Origin: an uncultured Terriglobales bacterium
Lineage (GTDB): Bacteria; Acidobacteriota; Terriglobia; Terriglobales; Acidobacteriaceae
Length of the DNA stretch: 6,714 nucleotides
Direction of reading: 5' to 3'
NCBI GenBank assembly: GCA_955652845.1
Contig: CATPBY010000126.1
Span: 1-6,714 of the forward strand
In this document: one piece after another, positions 1-6,711 of the stretch
Layout of the letters: each line of letters begins with the position of its first letter
How positions within the stretch are numbered: position 1 is the first letter of the stretch
The notes under the pieces: generated by a model
Seen by the model: the letters and a program-made list of their open reading frames with translations, nothing else
What the model was told of the DNA's origin: nothing
Database searches by the model: none
Made by a program: the position numbers and the translations under genes

Positions 1-1007
1 CGCCCTTTCCAGGTCACGGTTCCCTTCTGGTAAGAGATTCTTGAGCGAAACAAAAGATAGGAAAATAACGGAAGTCCGATCAAAGACAAAATGTTTGCGT
101 CCCAGGAGAAATGCGCTTTGCGAATCCGCCGCAGAAGAAGAAAAATCAAGACAGAGGCGAGGATTCCGGCGGCTCCCGCGATTCCCGGCCGGCCGCGCAT
201 GGCTGACGAAATGGTTATGGCGGCACTCCCCACGATCAATAGAAATTCTGAAAGCCGCATCAGCGCCAGTCGTCCCGCTGATGGAAATAGCAGGAAAAGA
301 TTCTTGGTCCAGCCTTGGCGAAGTTGGGCGAAGCTGCGATACATGCGGGTGCAGACCGCGTCTCCACCGTAACGAAAGAAAATCTTTCGGCCCGACGCTT
401 TCACCGCCCGCGCGAGCGCAACGTCCTCCAGCAAACTGCCGGCGACCGCCGCATGTCCGCCGACCGCGTCGCAGGCTTCGCGCGAAATCAGCAAGTATTG
501 TCCGTTTGCCGCTGCTGCCGAAGATGACGGGTTGCTCACTTGCGATGGGGAATACGTGGCTGCAAGCTCTCCGAAGATCACCGGCATTACGGCCTTTTCC
601 CAGAAGCCAGACACTACCTGCCGGGGAGAATATGAAAGCAAAGCGGCGCCCTGTTGTTTGGCCTCGGCCAAAGCCCGTGCCAGTGATCCCGGGCGATGCA
701 CGGTGTCGGCGTCGGTAAAGAGCAGCCACTCACCTCGTGCATGTCTGGCGCCGGCAGCCATCGCGTTGTTCTTGCCAGTCCAGCCTTGAGGCAGCAATCC
801 GGCATCGACCACTCGCACTTGAGGGAAGGAGTCCGCGATCTCGCGGGTGCGATCGGTTGATCCATCGTTCACCACAATGACTTCGAAGCTTACCCCGTCT
901 TGCGCAAGCAAAGACTTCAGGCAGGCCTGGAGAGACAGCTCTTCATTGCGCGCCGGCACAATCGCCGAAACAACCGGCCTGCTCTGAGATGTATGTGACG
1001 CGACCAT
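1..1007 (-). CDS. Family 2 glycosyltransferase, HpnB/CrtQ-like, with C-terminal membrane segments (3' end cut by window)
   Basis: Reading the minus strand from ATG at 1007-1005 gives 335 full codons plus a partial Arg codon, with no stop before the window edge. An in-frame TAG just upstream (nearest alternative blocked) supports this start. The N-terminal half is a GT-A fold: SAIVPARNEE (14-23), EVIVVNDGSTDRT (42-54), GWTGKN (75-80), the metal-binding DAD at 99-101 (FTDADT), PRQ with GFWEKAVMP (128-142), GGHAAVAG and the catalytic-type ED at 194-195 (LLEDVALAR), then GWTKN (232-236). About three hydrophobic segments follow (roughly 252-268, 275-292, 305-320). The tail VTWKGR is the usual ending of such proteins, so only a few residues are probably missing. 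Members transfer a sugar from a nucleotide donor to a lipid or carotenoid/hopanoid-type acceptor at the inner membrane. The acceptor here cannot be told from sequence. No Shine-Dalgarno is seen; a perfect TATAAT lies 14 nt upstream. Confidence 0.9.
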   Translation of the reverse strand, partial: MVASHTSQSRPVVSAIVPARNEELSLQACLKSLLAQDGVSFEVIVVNDGSTDRTREIADSFPQVRVVDAGLLPQGWTGKNNAMAAGARHARGEWLLFTDADTVHRPGSLARALAEAKQQGAALLSYSPRQVVSGFWEKAVMPVIFGELAATYSPSQVSNPSSSAAAANGQYLLISREACDAVGGHAAVAGSLLEDVALARAVKASGRKIFFRYGGDAVCTRMYRSFAQLRQGWTKNLFLLFPSAGRLALMRLSEFLLIVGSAAITISSAMRGRPGIAGAAGILASVLIFLLLRRIRKAHFSWDANILSLIGLPLFSYLLFRSRISYQKGTVTWKG

Positions 1008-1521
1008 GGGCCGAATTAGCTATTATAGCTTTGTGCGACACGCTTTGATCCTGACTGTGCTCCTCGCCCTTTTCTTGTCCGGCTGTTACGGCGGCTCTCG
1101 CCCTCCGCACATCGGCAACCCGGCTCCTGATTTCACGGTGCAGGATGCCGATCGCAAAATCAGTCTCAGCGAAATGCGCGGCAGGGTTGTGGTGCTGAAT
1201 TTCTGGGCAACATGGTGTCCGCCCTGCATTGAGGAAATGCCCTCGCTGGTCCAGATGCAACGCCGGATGAAATCCAAGGGAGTGGAAGTTCTGGCGATTA
1301 GCGTGGACGCCGATGGCGATGCCTATCACAAATTCTTGAGAGATCACGCAGTCGACCTGCTCACCGTCCGCGATGCCGACCAGAAGAGCAACAATCTTTA
1401 TGGGACATTTAAATTTCCCGAGACCTACGTCGTTGATCGGAGCGGCATATTACGCAGAAAGTTCATCGGCGCTGTAGATTGGAGCCAGCCTGAGATCGTG
1501 GATTTTCTGAGTAAATTGTGA
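1006..1521 (+). CDS. TlpA/ResA-like thiol-disulfide oxidoreductase lipoprotein
   Basis: This 171-residue protein has a lipoprotein signal: a basic start (R11, H12), a hydrophobic core 13-24 and the lipobox LSGC with Cys27 as the lipidated residue. A thioredoxin/AhpC-TSA fold follows: NPAPDF (38-43), LNFWATWCPPC (64-74) with redox Cys71 and Cys74, EEMPSL, LAISVD (96-101), and the cis-proline region FPETYVVD (Pro138). Such membrane-anchored thioredoxins face the periplasm and reduce disulfides, typically in apocytochrome c during cytochrome maturation (ResA, CcmG) or in other exported proteins. No cytochrome gene is next to it, so its partner is unknown. Start choice is open. ATG 1006 overlaps the start codon of the opposing glycosyltransferase by 2 nt. 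GTG 1033 (Val10) gives a compact signal peptide beginning MRHALIL and lies 6 nt after a TATTAT box. Neither start has a Shine-Dalgarno. The reading and fold are secure; only the start is uncertain. Confidence 0.93.
   Translation: MGRISYYSFVRHALILTVLLALFLSGCYGGSRPPHIGNPAPDFTVQDADRKISLSEMRGRVVVLNFWATWCPPCIEEMPSLVQMQRRMKSKGVEVLAISVDADGDAYHKFLRDHAVDLLTVRDADQKSNNLYGTFKFPETYVVDRSGILRRKFIGAVDWSQPEIVDFLSKL
1018..1030. promoter_or_regulatory. Palindromic bidirectional -10 region between glycosyltransferase and tlpA-like gene
   Basis: AGCTATTATAGCT is a perfect inverted repeat (6-nt arms around T1024). On the minus strand it contains TATAAT (1027 to 1022), an exact sigma-70-type -10 box, placing a start near 1015, about 8 nt before the glycosyltransferase ATG. 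On the plus strand it contains TATTAT (1021-1026, 5/6 match), placing a start near 1033, exactly at the alternative GTG of the thioredoxin gene. No good -35 box is seen at 16-18 nt on either side. Divergent initiation from symmetric -10 elements is known in bacteria; its use here is inferred. A repressor operator is an alternative reading of the palindrome. Confidence 0.5.
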
Positions 1522-1714
1522 ACGCTGAGCCGCCAACAATCAGCGCCAAATTTGCCCCCTAAGCCTCAGGACGGTCCAGCCATACGATGACGGCATGCCG
1601 AAAGCCGGGCTATTTCTCTACTCATTTCGGTGGGAAAAGGCAGAGGTGGCAAAGGCGGCGGATGGGAAGAGATAGACATCAAAGACCATTCGCAATAAGA
1701 GCTGGCATTGTTCG
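1522..1714. other. Intergenic gap between convergent genes, no clear terminator
   Basis: These 193 nt separate the ends of the thioredoxin gene (plus) and the membrane-TPR gene (minus). I see no RNA gene, no coding frame and no stem followed by a T-run in either direction. The only local symmetry is a 10-nt palindrome CGGCATGCCG at 1591-1600, followed by AAAGCCGGGC, which could form only short stems. The two transcripts may overlap here or end by a Rho-type mechanism. Confidence 0.5.
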
Positions 1715-3925
1715 CTAGTGTTCTTTTAGCGCTAGAGCATCGTGAAGCGCAGAAGCCGGATCCCGCTTCAGTTGCGCCGCCTGGCTTCCCAGCTTCTTTC
1801 CTACTTCCGTCCGAACCAACGCGACTGATTGCAGGGCCGGAGCGTCTTTAAGAGGTTTCATCAACGATTCGGATTTCAGCAGGCACGCATAAGCCAGGCG
1901 TGACGGAAAGCCGGAATCACGCAGAAATAGACCATAGCTGTACCAATCCGTGGCTTCGCTGCGCGGATCGTTTACCGCCTGGTCTAATTTAAGCGCAGCT
2001 TGATAGAGCCGGAGCGCCGGCGGAATTTTATTCTGACCCGCTTCGAGCTCGGCCTCGGCGACGCTGGCAAAGCTTTCCAGCTTCTTCTCGTCAGTTTGCG
2101 AGGCAATCTTTCGTGCCAGGCCGTAGGCCTCTTCCGCTTGCTCGGGATGCCTGGCCTGGGCCTGGCACTGTGCCAGCCGCAGCACGATTGAAATCACATC
2201 ACTGGCGGGAGGCCGATTCTGTGCTCCGGCATGAGCGGTCTGGTCGAGAAATCCAATGTAATAGGGAATAGCCGCTTCGGCCTTCCCTTCCTTATCCAGT
2301 TCCCCAGCCAGATAGAGGTGAGCGAGCAATTGCGAAGGATCGAATGCGATCGCCTTCCTCCAACTCGCGACAGCCTCGTCCGGATGGCCAAGCTGCTGGG
2401 CGAGGATTCCGTGATTCACCAGCAGGTTTGCATCTTTCGGGGAGTAGCGCAGCGAGCGGCTGGTCAGAGTGTATGCATCGCTAAAGCGTTTCTGGTTGGT
2501 AAAATATTTGAGCAAGGCCTCGCGCGCCGCGGTATCAGCGGGGTTCACCCGCAGCGCCTGCTGCCATGCGGCGGCCGCCTCATCCAGGTTCCCACTCTGC
2601 AGTTCCTTGCGGCCAAGCTGCGTTTCCAGCGAACTGTCAAAAGAATCGAGGGCTGCGGCCCGCTGCAGATCGGGTAAACTCTCGCGGTGCAACGCCAGAT
2701 AGTAACGCGCCTGGTCAATGCTTCCCCATGCTAGTAATAGCAAAGCGGCGCTGACCCGTAATGTCCTGGCGCCGCGGGAGCTGCCCACCAGCCAACGCAT
2801 GCTGGCGGCAAAGCCACTTCCAGCGGCTGCGGTTGCGGTGGAGAGGCGATCTTGCGAATTCAGCAGTAGCGCGGCGATCCGGCCGTCGCGCAGCTTCCAG
2901 ATCGCGCCATCCAGAATGAAGTGGTGAATGTTGACCAGTGAAGTAAAGATCAAGAAGCTGGTGCTGAAGTCAGAATGGAACACACGGCTGGCCAGCCATG
3001 GGCCGGGGACAAAGAGCGCGATGCCACCCACGATCAGCACACCAAAATATGCCAGCGGCCGCCAGCCGTCCTTTTCTTCGTTAGCCTTGCTCTCTCCCGT
3101 AGCCTCGCGGCGAGCGTAATAACTGGTGATCCAGATGTATTGGGCCGAATGCATCACAGCAAGAACGCCAGTGCTATACCGGTTCTGCGGCACCTGCATC
3201 TTCTCCGCGACCGATAAGATGGTGGGCACGAGAAACCAGATAAATTGAGTGGAGAAAAGGGTAAGCGAGGGCAACAGCGGCTTCCAGCCAACCTGACCCA
3301 CAAGGCGGGAAAGGCCGAATGCGGAAACAGCAACGAATCCCAACGCCAGCGGCAGCAGCGCCACCGAGCTTACCTTGCCGGGAAGTCCCAGCGAGATAAA
3401 AAGTGGATCACTCGAGGGACCTGTGTGAAAGCTCAGGAAAAGAATCGCATAAGAAAGCAAAAATGCAGAATACAAGGCCCGGCGTTCCAGGGCTGACAGC
3501 TTTGCTCCAGCGCGACGCGCGAACATGATGAACAAGCCATAATTTTGTCCGCTGTAATGCCACGGGCTCCAGGTGAGATACAGCGTGAATACGTACGGGA
3601 GCGCCCGGAACCACAAGTGCGATAAGAGCAGCGTGAGAGCTACTACGGCGGTAATGTGAACCGTGAAGATACGATATTTACGGAAGTCTTCCGCGCGGTG
3701 ATAAGCGCGGTACAGCGTCGCCATGTAATGGGGATAGTTAAAGAATAGCGCGAGACCATAGAACGCGATTGACCAGGAGAGGGTATTCGACGCTCCCGCC
3801 GAATACGCAAACAGCAACAGAGGGGCCGACCAGGCGCCGCATCCCACGATTAGATCGAGCGCGGGATTGTAGATCCACAGCGAGCGGGGAATGCTTGAAA
3901 CTGAGTTGTGGGTTGCTTGCGCCAT
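1715..3925 (-). CDS. Polytopic membrane protein with conserved-looking His motifs and C-terminal TPR domain, function unknown
   Basis: This 736-residue protein has two parts. Residues 1-405 hold about eleven hydrophobic segments (near 23-43, 50-63, 87-104, 108-120, 150-166, 186-206, 220-240, 252-270, 290-311, 320-338, 388-404). Histidines cluster in motifs at or near helix ends: NYPHYMATLYRAYH (63-76), H90, H103, SPWHYSGQNYG (120-130), MHSAQY (258-263) and NIHHFILDGAIWKLRDGR (332-349). That pattern suggests a metal or cofactor site in a membrane enzyme, which is inference. Residues about 431-650 form roughly six TPR units (about 431-464, 465-498, 499-532, 533-566, 577-610, 615-648), with typical phrases such as GNLDEAAAAWQQALRVNP and GHPDEAVASWRKAIAFDP; TPRs bind protein partners. 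I do not recognise a named family. The start at ATG 3925 has no Shine-Dalgarno; the leader is pyrimidine-rich, and a TATAAT lies 43 nt upstream. Coding frame and domain layout are secure; function is not. Confidence 0.9.
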   Translation of the reverse strand: MAQATHNSVSSIPRSLWIYNPALDLIVGCGAWSAPLLLFAYSAGASNTLSWSIAFYGLALFFNYPHYMATLYRAYHRAEDFRKYRIFTVHITAVVALTLLLSHLWFRALPYVFTLYLTWSPWHYSGQNYGLFIMFARRAGAKLSALERRALYSAFLLSYAILFLSFHTGPSSDPLFISLGLPGKVSSVALLPLALGFVAVSAFGLSRLVGQVGWKPLLPSLTLFSTQFIWFLVPTILSVAEKMQVPQNRYSTGVLAVMHSAQYIWITSYYARREATGESKANEEKDGWRPLAYFGVLIVGGIALFVPGPWLASRVFHSDFSTSFLIFTSLVNIHHFILDGAIWKLRDGRIAALLLNSQDRLSTATAAAGSGFAASMRWLVGSSRGARTLRVSAALLLLAWGSIDQARYYLALHRESLPDLQRAAALDSFDSSLETQLGRKELQSGNLDEAAAAWQQALRVNPADTAAREALLKYFTNQKRFSDAYTLTSRSLRYSPKDANLLVNHGILAQQLGHPDEAVASWRKAIAFDPSQLLAHLYLAGELDKEGKAEAAIPYYIGFLDQTAHAGAQNRPPASDVISIVLRLAQCQAQARHPEQAEEAYGLARKIASQTDEKKLESFASVAEAELEAGQNKIPPALRLYQAALKLDQAVNDPRSEATDWYSYGLFLRDSGFPSRLAYACLLKSESLMKPLKDAPALQSVALVRTEVGKKLGSQAAQLKRDPASALHDALALKEH

Positions 3926-3968
3926 GTTTTAAGAAAGAGAAAAGGCATATCAATTCTGCCCTGCGCGG

Positions 3969-3976
3969 ATTATAAG
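3969..3976. promoter_or_regulatory. -10 element for the membrane-TPR gene, possibly bidirectional
   Basis: The minus strand carries an exact TATAAT at 3974-3969, predicting a start near 3962 and a leader of about 37 nt before the ATG of the membrane-TPR gene. The core TTATAA (3970-3975) is its own complement, so the plus strand reads TATAAG (3971-3976, 5/6 match), which could fire toward thiO. No convincing -35 box is found at the usual distance on either strand, so this rests on the -10 match and its position. Confidence 0.4.
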
Positions 3977-4034
3977 TGGGCCGGTGAAGCAGCCGCCGTA
4001 CCCAGAAGGGTTCGGCTGAAAGTAACTACGCACC

Positions 4035-4103
4035 ATGGGCATCGTCCCTGAATCCCCCTCCATTATCGAACTGATCCGCACCCGTCCCCGCAGCTTGCAT
4101 TGA
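4035..4103 (+). other. Possible 22-codon small ORF in the leader of thiO
   Basis: ATG at 4035 opens a short frame that ends with TGA at 4101-4103, encoding MGIVPESPSIIELIRTRPRS followed by Leu-His. It lies 30 nt before thiO on the same strand and downstream of the plus-strand TATAAG at 3971. No ribosome binding site precedes it (the nearest purine run, AGAAGGG, is about 26 nt away). It could be a leader peptide or chance; 22 open codons are not rare in sequence of this GC content. Confidence 0.15.
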
Positions 4104-4130
4104 GAAGCGCGCGACACCTTCTTCTACAAT
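4100..4130 (+). promoter_or_regulatory. Candidate sigma-70-like promoter immediately upstream of thiO
   Basis: TTGAGA (4100-4105, 5/6 to TTGACA) and TACAAT (4125-4130, 5/6 to TATAAT) are separated by 19 nt, slightly longer than ideal. The predicted start falls at about 4137, on the GTG second codon of thiO, so the transcript would be leaderless from GTG or nearly so. The two boxes are seen; their use is inferred. Confidence 0.35.
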
Positions 4131-4133
4131 GCA

Positions 4134-5192
4134 ATGGTGAAGACCTGGGACGTCATTGTCATTGGCGGTGGGATTATCGGGCTCTCGATCTCGCTCGCAC
4201 TGAGGAAACTCGGGACGACCGTGTTGCTTCTGGAGCGGGGAGAGCCAGGGCGCGAAGCCACCCATGCAGCCGCTGGAATGCTGGTTGAGTGCGGCACGGA
4301 AACTCCGGCTGCCTTGCAACCGCTGGCCAGCGCCAGCGCCCGCATGTATCCGGAGTTCGCGCATGAATTGCAGGACGAGTCCGGCGTGTTGATTGATCTG
4401 CGCGACCAGGGCGCGATACTTTTTTCCGCCGGATATCTTCCCGCTTATTCCCGTGAAGCGCAGGATGCCAGGCCTCTTGGCGAACTGGAACCAGCCTTGG
4501 ACGATGCCGAAATTCCGGCAGTGTTTCTGCAGGAGCGCAGCGTAGACCCTCGCGCCTTAGCTTGGGCTGCGTTGCGAGCCGCGAAGCATCGCGGGGTGGA
4601 CATCGCTTCCGGCACCGAAGCGACAGAGTTGGTGCTGTCGAACGGCCGAGCCGCAGGCGTCAGCACAGAAAAGAGCACTTACGCCGCCGCCGCGGTTGTT
4701 AACTGCGCCGGTGCGTGGGCTGGAAACATTCCGCCCCACAGATTTCCCACTCGTCCGGTGAAAGGTCAGATGCTGTCGGTTATAGGCGCCGACCGCGATT
4801 TGCTGCGGCATGTAATCCGCGCGCCAGAGGTCTACCTGGTTCCCCGCAGCGACGGTCGCATTCTGATCGGCGCAACCGTGGAGGAGGCGGGATACGACAA
4901 GCGCACGGATGTGGCAACCATCCAGCGCCTGCACCAGGCGGCGATCCGAATGGTGCCCGCCTTGGCCCAAGCCCGCATATTGGAAGCATGGGCGGGCCTG
5001 CGCCCCGGAACTCCGGATGCCCTCCCCATTCTCGGCGCCACTGCAACTCCCGGATACTTTGTGGCCACTGGGCACTTTCGCGATGGAATTCTGCTCGCGC
5101 CGATCACCGCACAGCTGATGTCGCAAGCGATAACGGGCGTCCAACCCGATTACGATATTTCGGTTTTTTCGCCGGCGCGGTTCTCCACTTAG
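4134..5192 (+). CDS. thiO: Glycine oxidase ThiO (FAD-dependent, D-amino-acid oxidase family)
   Basis: This 352-residue protein has the usual ThiO length and order. The FAD-binding Rossmann start is DVIVIGGGIIGLS (6-18; G11, G13, G16), with the acidic end of beta-2 at E34 (LLLERG). Next come REATHAAAGML (40-50), SVDPRAL (136-142), NCAGAWAG (190-197), RPVKGQML (207-214), VYLVPRSDGRILIGAT (233-248), WAGLRPGTPDALPILG (286-301) and GYFVATGHFRDGILLAPIT (307-325). R290 and R316 match the two arginines that hold the substrate carboxylate in Bacillus ThiO, and Y234 matches its active-site Tyr. ThiO oxidises glycine to dehydroglycine (iminoacetate) with H2O2 release, supplying the glycine-derived part of the thiamine thiazole ring. 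No thiG, thiS or other thi gene is in the window, so a related amine/amino-acid oxidase role is not excluded. There is no Shine-Dalgarno; GTG 4137 is an alternative start. Confidence 0.88.
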   Translation: MVKTWDVIVIGGGIIGLSISLALRKLGTTVLLLERGEPGREATHAAAGMLVECGTETPAALQPLASASARMYPEFAHELQDESGVLIDLRDQGAILFSAGYLPAYSREAQDARPLGELEPALDDAEIPAVFLQERSVDPRALAWAALRAAKHRGVDIASGTEATELVLSNGRAAGVSTEKSTYAAAAVVNCAGAWAGNIPPHRFPTRPVKGQMLSVIGADRDLLRHVIRAPEVYLVPRSDGRILIGATVEEAGYDKRTDVATIQRLHQAAIRMVPALAQARILEAWAGLRPGTPDALPILGATATPGYFVATGHFRDGILLAPITAQLMSQAITGVQPDYDISVFSPARFST

Positions 5193-5234
5193 GCCGCCTA
5201 ACAACCGTCGCAAATCGTCACACTTCGCCTCGGT

Positions 5235-5240
5235 TATACT
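5235..5240 (+). promoter_or_regulatory. Candidate -10 box upstream of the M20 dipeptidase gene
   Basis: TATACT matches TATAAT at five of six positions and lies in the 101-nt gap after thiO, predicting a start near 5247 and a leader of about 47 nt. No clear -35 box is present at 16-18 nt; TCGTCA at 5215-5220 is only 14 nt away and a partial match. The gene could equally be read through from thiO, as no terminator is seen between them. Confidence 0.3.
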
Positions 5241-5293
5241 TAATCGTTTTAAACGCACGGTATCGCGCCAGCTCGCGAGAAAGCGGCACATTT

Positions 5294-6679
5294 ATGGCTT
5301 CCCCGGCAGTGAGTTATGCCCGCGGCAATCAGCAGCGGTTTCTGAACGAACTGAAAGACCTTCTTCGCATCCCCAGTATCAGCACTTTGCAAGAACATAA
5401 GTCTGACGTTCAGAAAGCGGCAGATTTTGTGGCCAACGAATTGCGCCGCATCGGCTTGCAAAATGTCGAGACCGTCCCGACCAAGGGCCATCCGCTGATT
5501 TATGCCGATTGGCTGCATGCCTCCGCCAAGCCCACAGTGCTGTGCTACGCGCATTATGACGTCCAGCCTCCGGACCCGCTTAATGAGTGGATTTCTCCTC
5601 CGTTTGAACCGACCGAGCGCAACAACAACATTTACGCTCGAGGCGCCGTCGACGACAAGGGCCAACTGTGGATGGAGATCAAAGCCATTGAGGCGCTGAT
5701 GCAGGGTCACAACGGCAGATTGCCGCTGAATGTAAAGTTCATCCTCGAAGGCGAAGAAGAAGTGGGTGGCGAATCGATCGCGGCGTACGTGCGCAAGGAG
5801 AAGAGCAAGCTCAAAGCCGACTTTGCGCTGGTCTGCGACACGGAACTCTTTGCCCCCGATCTTCCCACCTTATGCGTTGGATTACGGGGCCTGGTGTACA
5901 CCGAGATCGAAGCGGCCGGAGCCAAGACCGATTTGCATTCCGGAATGTATGGCGGCGCCGCGCCTAATCCATTTTTCGGTCTGATCGAGATCATCAGCAA
6001 GCTCAAGGATGCAAAGGGACGCATTCTCATCCCCGGTTTCTATAAGGATGTGAAGGCGCCCAGCAAAGAGGAGCTGAAAGCATGGAAGCGGCTCCCTTTC
6101 AACGAAGAGCACTATCGCAAGACGGAAGTTGGTTCAACGGTGTTAACTGGCGAGCCGGGCTTTTCGGCACTGTATCGCACCTGGGCGCGTCCCACACTGG
6201 AGGTGCATGGCATGCCTGGAGGATTCACTGCGCCGGGCGCGAAGACAGTGATTCCGGCGCGAGCCTCCGCCAAAGTTTCCATGCGTCTGGTGCCCAACCA
6301 GGATCCCGAAGACATCCTTAAAAAGTACAAGAGTTACGTGAAGAAACTGACGCCCAAAGGCATTCGGACGGATATAAAGGTCTGGAGCAAAGGCCCAGCC
6401 TGCATTGTGGGAACCGATAACAAGTACGTGAAGGCCGCCACCGAAGCCATGCACGAGGTATTCAAGAAAAACACTGTATTCATCCGCTCCGGCGGCTCAA
6501 TTCCTATCGTGACCGACTTCCAGGATGTCCTCAAAATTCCTTCCGTCATGATGGGCTTCGGTTTGCCGGATGACAATCTGCATGCCCCCAATGAGAAGTT
6601 TCACATCCCAAACTTTTACCGCGGGATTGAATCGATTTGCCTGTTCTTCGAGAAACTGGGCGAGACCAATCACAAATAA
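5294..6679 (+). CDS. M20-family metallo-dipeptidase (CNDP/carnosinase-like dipeptidase)
   Basis: The protein has 461 residues, the normal length for the bacterial dipeptidase branch of M20 (relatives of CNDP2 and PepV-like enzymes). The dizinc site is complete: H87 in YAHYDVQP (85-92), bridging D120 in GAVDDKGQ (117-124), catalytic E155 and ligand E156 in EGEEEVGG (152-159), D182 in CDTELF (181-186), and H430 in DDNLHAPNEKF (426-436). H215 in TDLHSGMYGG (212-221), in the lid domain, matches the residue that reaches across the dimer to the substrate. It hydrolyses dipeptides, probably in the cytoplasm since no signal peptide is seen. The frame stays open far upstream (to 4715), but that part is a shadow of thiO. 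ATG 5294 is chosen because similarity starts there, after a weak GAGAAAG (5277-5283) 10 nt upstream. The substrate is not predictable. The gene follows thiO by 101 nt on the same strand. Confidence 0.93.
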   Translation: MASPAVSYARGNQQRFLNELKDLLRIPSISTLQEHKSDVQKAADFVANELRRIGLQNVETVPTKGHPLIYADWLHASAKPTVLCYAHYDVQPPDPLNEWISPPFEPTERNNNIYARGAVDDKGQLWMEIKAIEALMQGHNGRLPLNVKFILEGEEEVGGESIAAYVRKEKSKLKADFALVCDTELFAPDLPTLCVGLRGLVYTEIEAAGAKTDLHSGMYGGAAPNPFFGLIEIISKLKDAKGRILIPGFYKDVKAPSKEELKAWKRLPFNEEHYRKTEVGSTVLTGEPGFSALYRTWARPTLEVHGMPGGFTAPGAKTVIPARASAKVSMRLVPNQDPEDILKKYKSYVKKLTPKGIRTDIKVWSKGPACIVGTDNKYVKAATEAMHEVFKKNTVFIRSGGSIPIVTDFQDVLKIPSVMMGFGLPDDNLHAPNEKFHIPNFYRGIESICLFFEKLGETNHK

Positions 6680-6688
6680 ATAAATGTG

Positions 6689-6711
6689 GGGACGGGCGCC
6701 GTCGCCGTCCC
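6689..6711 (+). terminator. G+C-rich hairpin after the dipeptidase gene; terminator or palindromic repeat
   Basis: GGGACGG (6689-6695) pairs perfectly with CCGTCCC (6705-6711) around a 9-nt loop. An alternative inner stem GACGG/CCGTC (6691-6695 with 6699-6703) has a 3-nt loop. It begins 9 nt after the stop codon, in the place expected for a terminator, but the window ends 3 nt later, so a T-run cannot be checked. It could instead be one copy of an interspersed palindromic repeat. Confidence 0.5.

Noticed and set aside
41..718. 225-codon open frame on the plus strand
   Set aside because: Arg/Pro-rich with no recognisable domain, and fully antisense to the glycosyltransferase, which has clear motifs.
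943..1347. 134-codon minus-strand frame across the glycosyltransferase/thioredoxin junction
   Set aside because: His- and Ala-rich composition without motifs; antisense to the thioredoxin CPPC region and overlapping the glycosyltransferase start in another frame.
1591..1610. Terminator at CGGCATGCCGAAAGCCGGGC
   Set aside because: Only 4-bp stems with poor loops can form and no T-run follows on either strand.
4005..4095. TPP riboswitch ahead of thiO (GGCTGAAAG, CCCTGAATC and GAACTGATC resemble parts of the THI element)
   Set aside because: The fragments are not in the right arrangement and the conserved 3' part with the GGTAAT and CCAGCGTAGGGA-like segments is missing; a covariance search against the TPP family would settle it.
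4557..5291. 244-codon open frame on the minus strand
   Set aside because: No domain or start signal; it is a shadow of thiO in GC-rich sequence.
4715..5293. Long in-frame upstream extension of the dipeptidase frame, overlapping thiO
   Set aside because: The translated stretch is rich in Arg, Pro, Ser and Gly, shows no M20 similarity and lies over the well-supported thiO frame; the peptidase homology begins at ATG 5294.
5193..5293. Terminator between thiO and the dipeptidase gene
   Set aside because: The only complementary arms (AACCG near 5202 and CGGTT near 5231) are 5 bp with a large loop and no T-tract.
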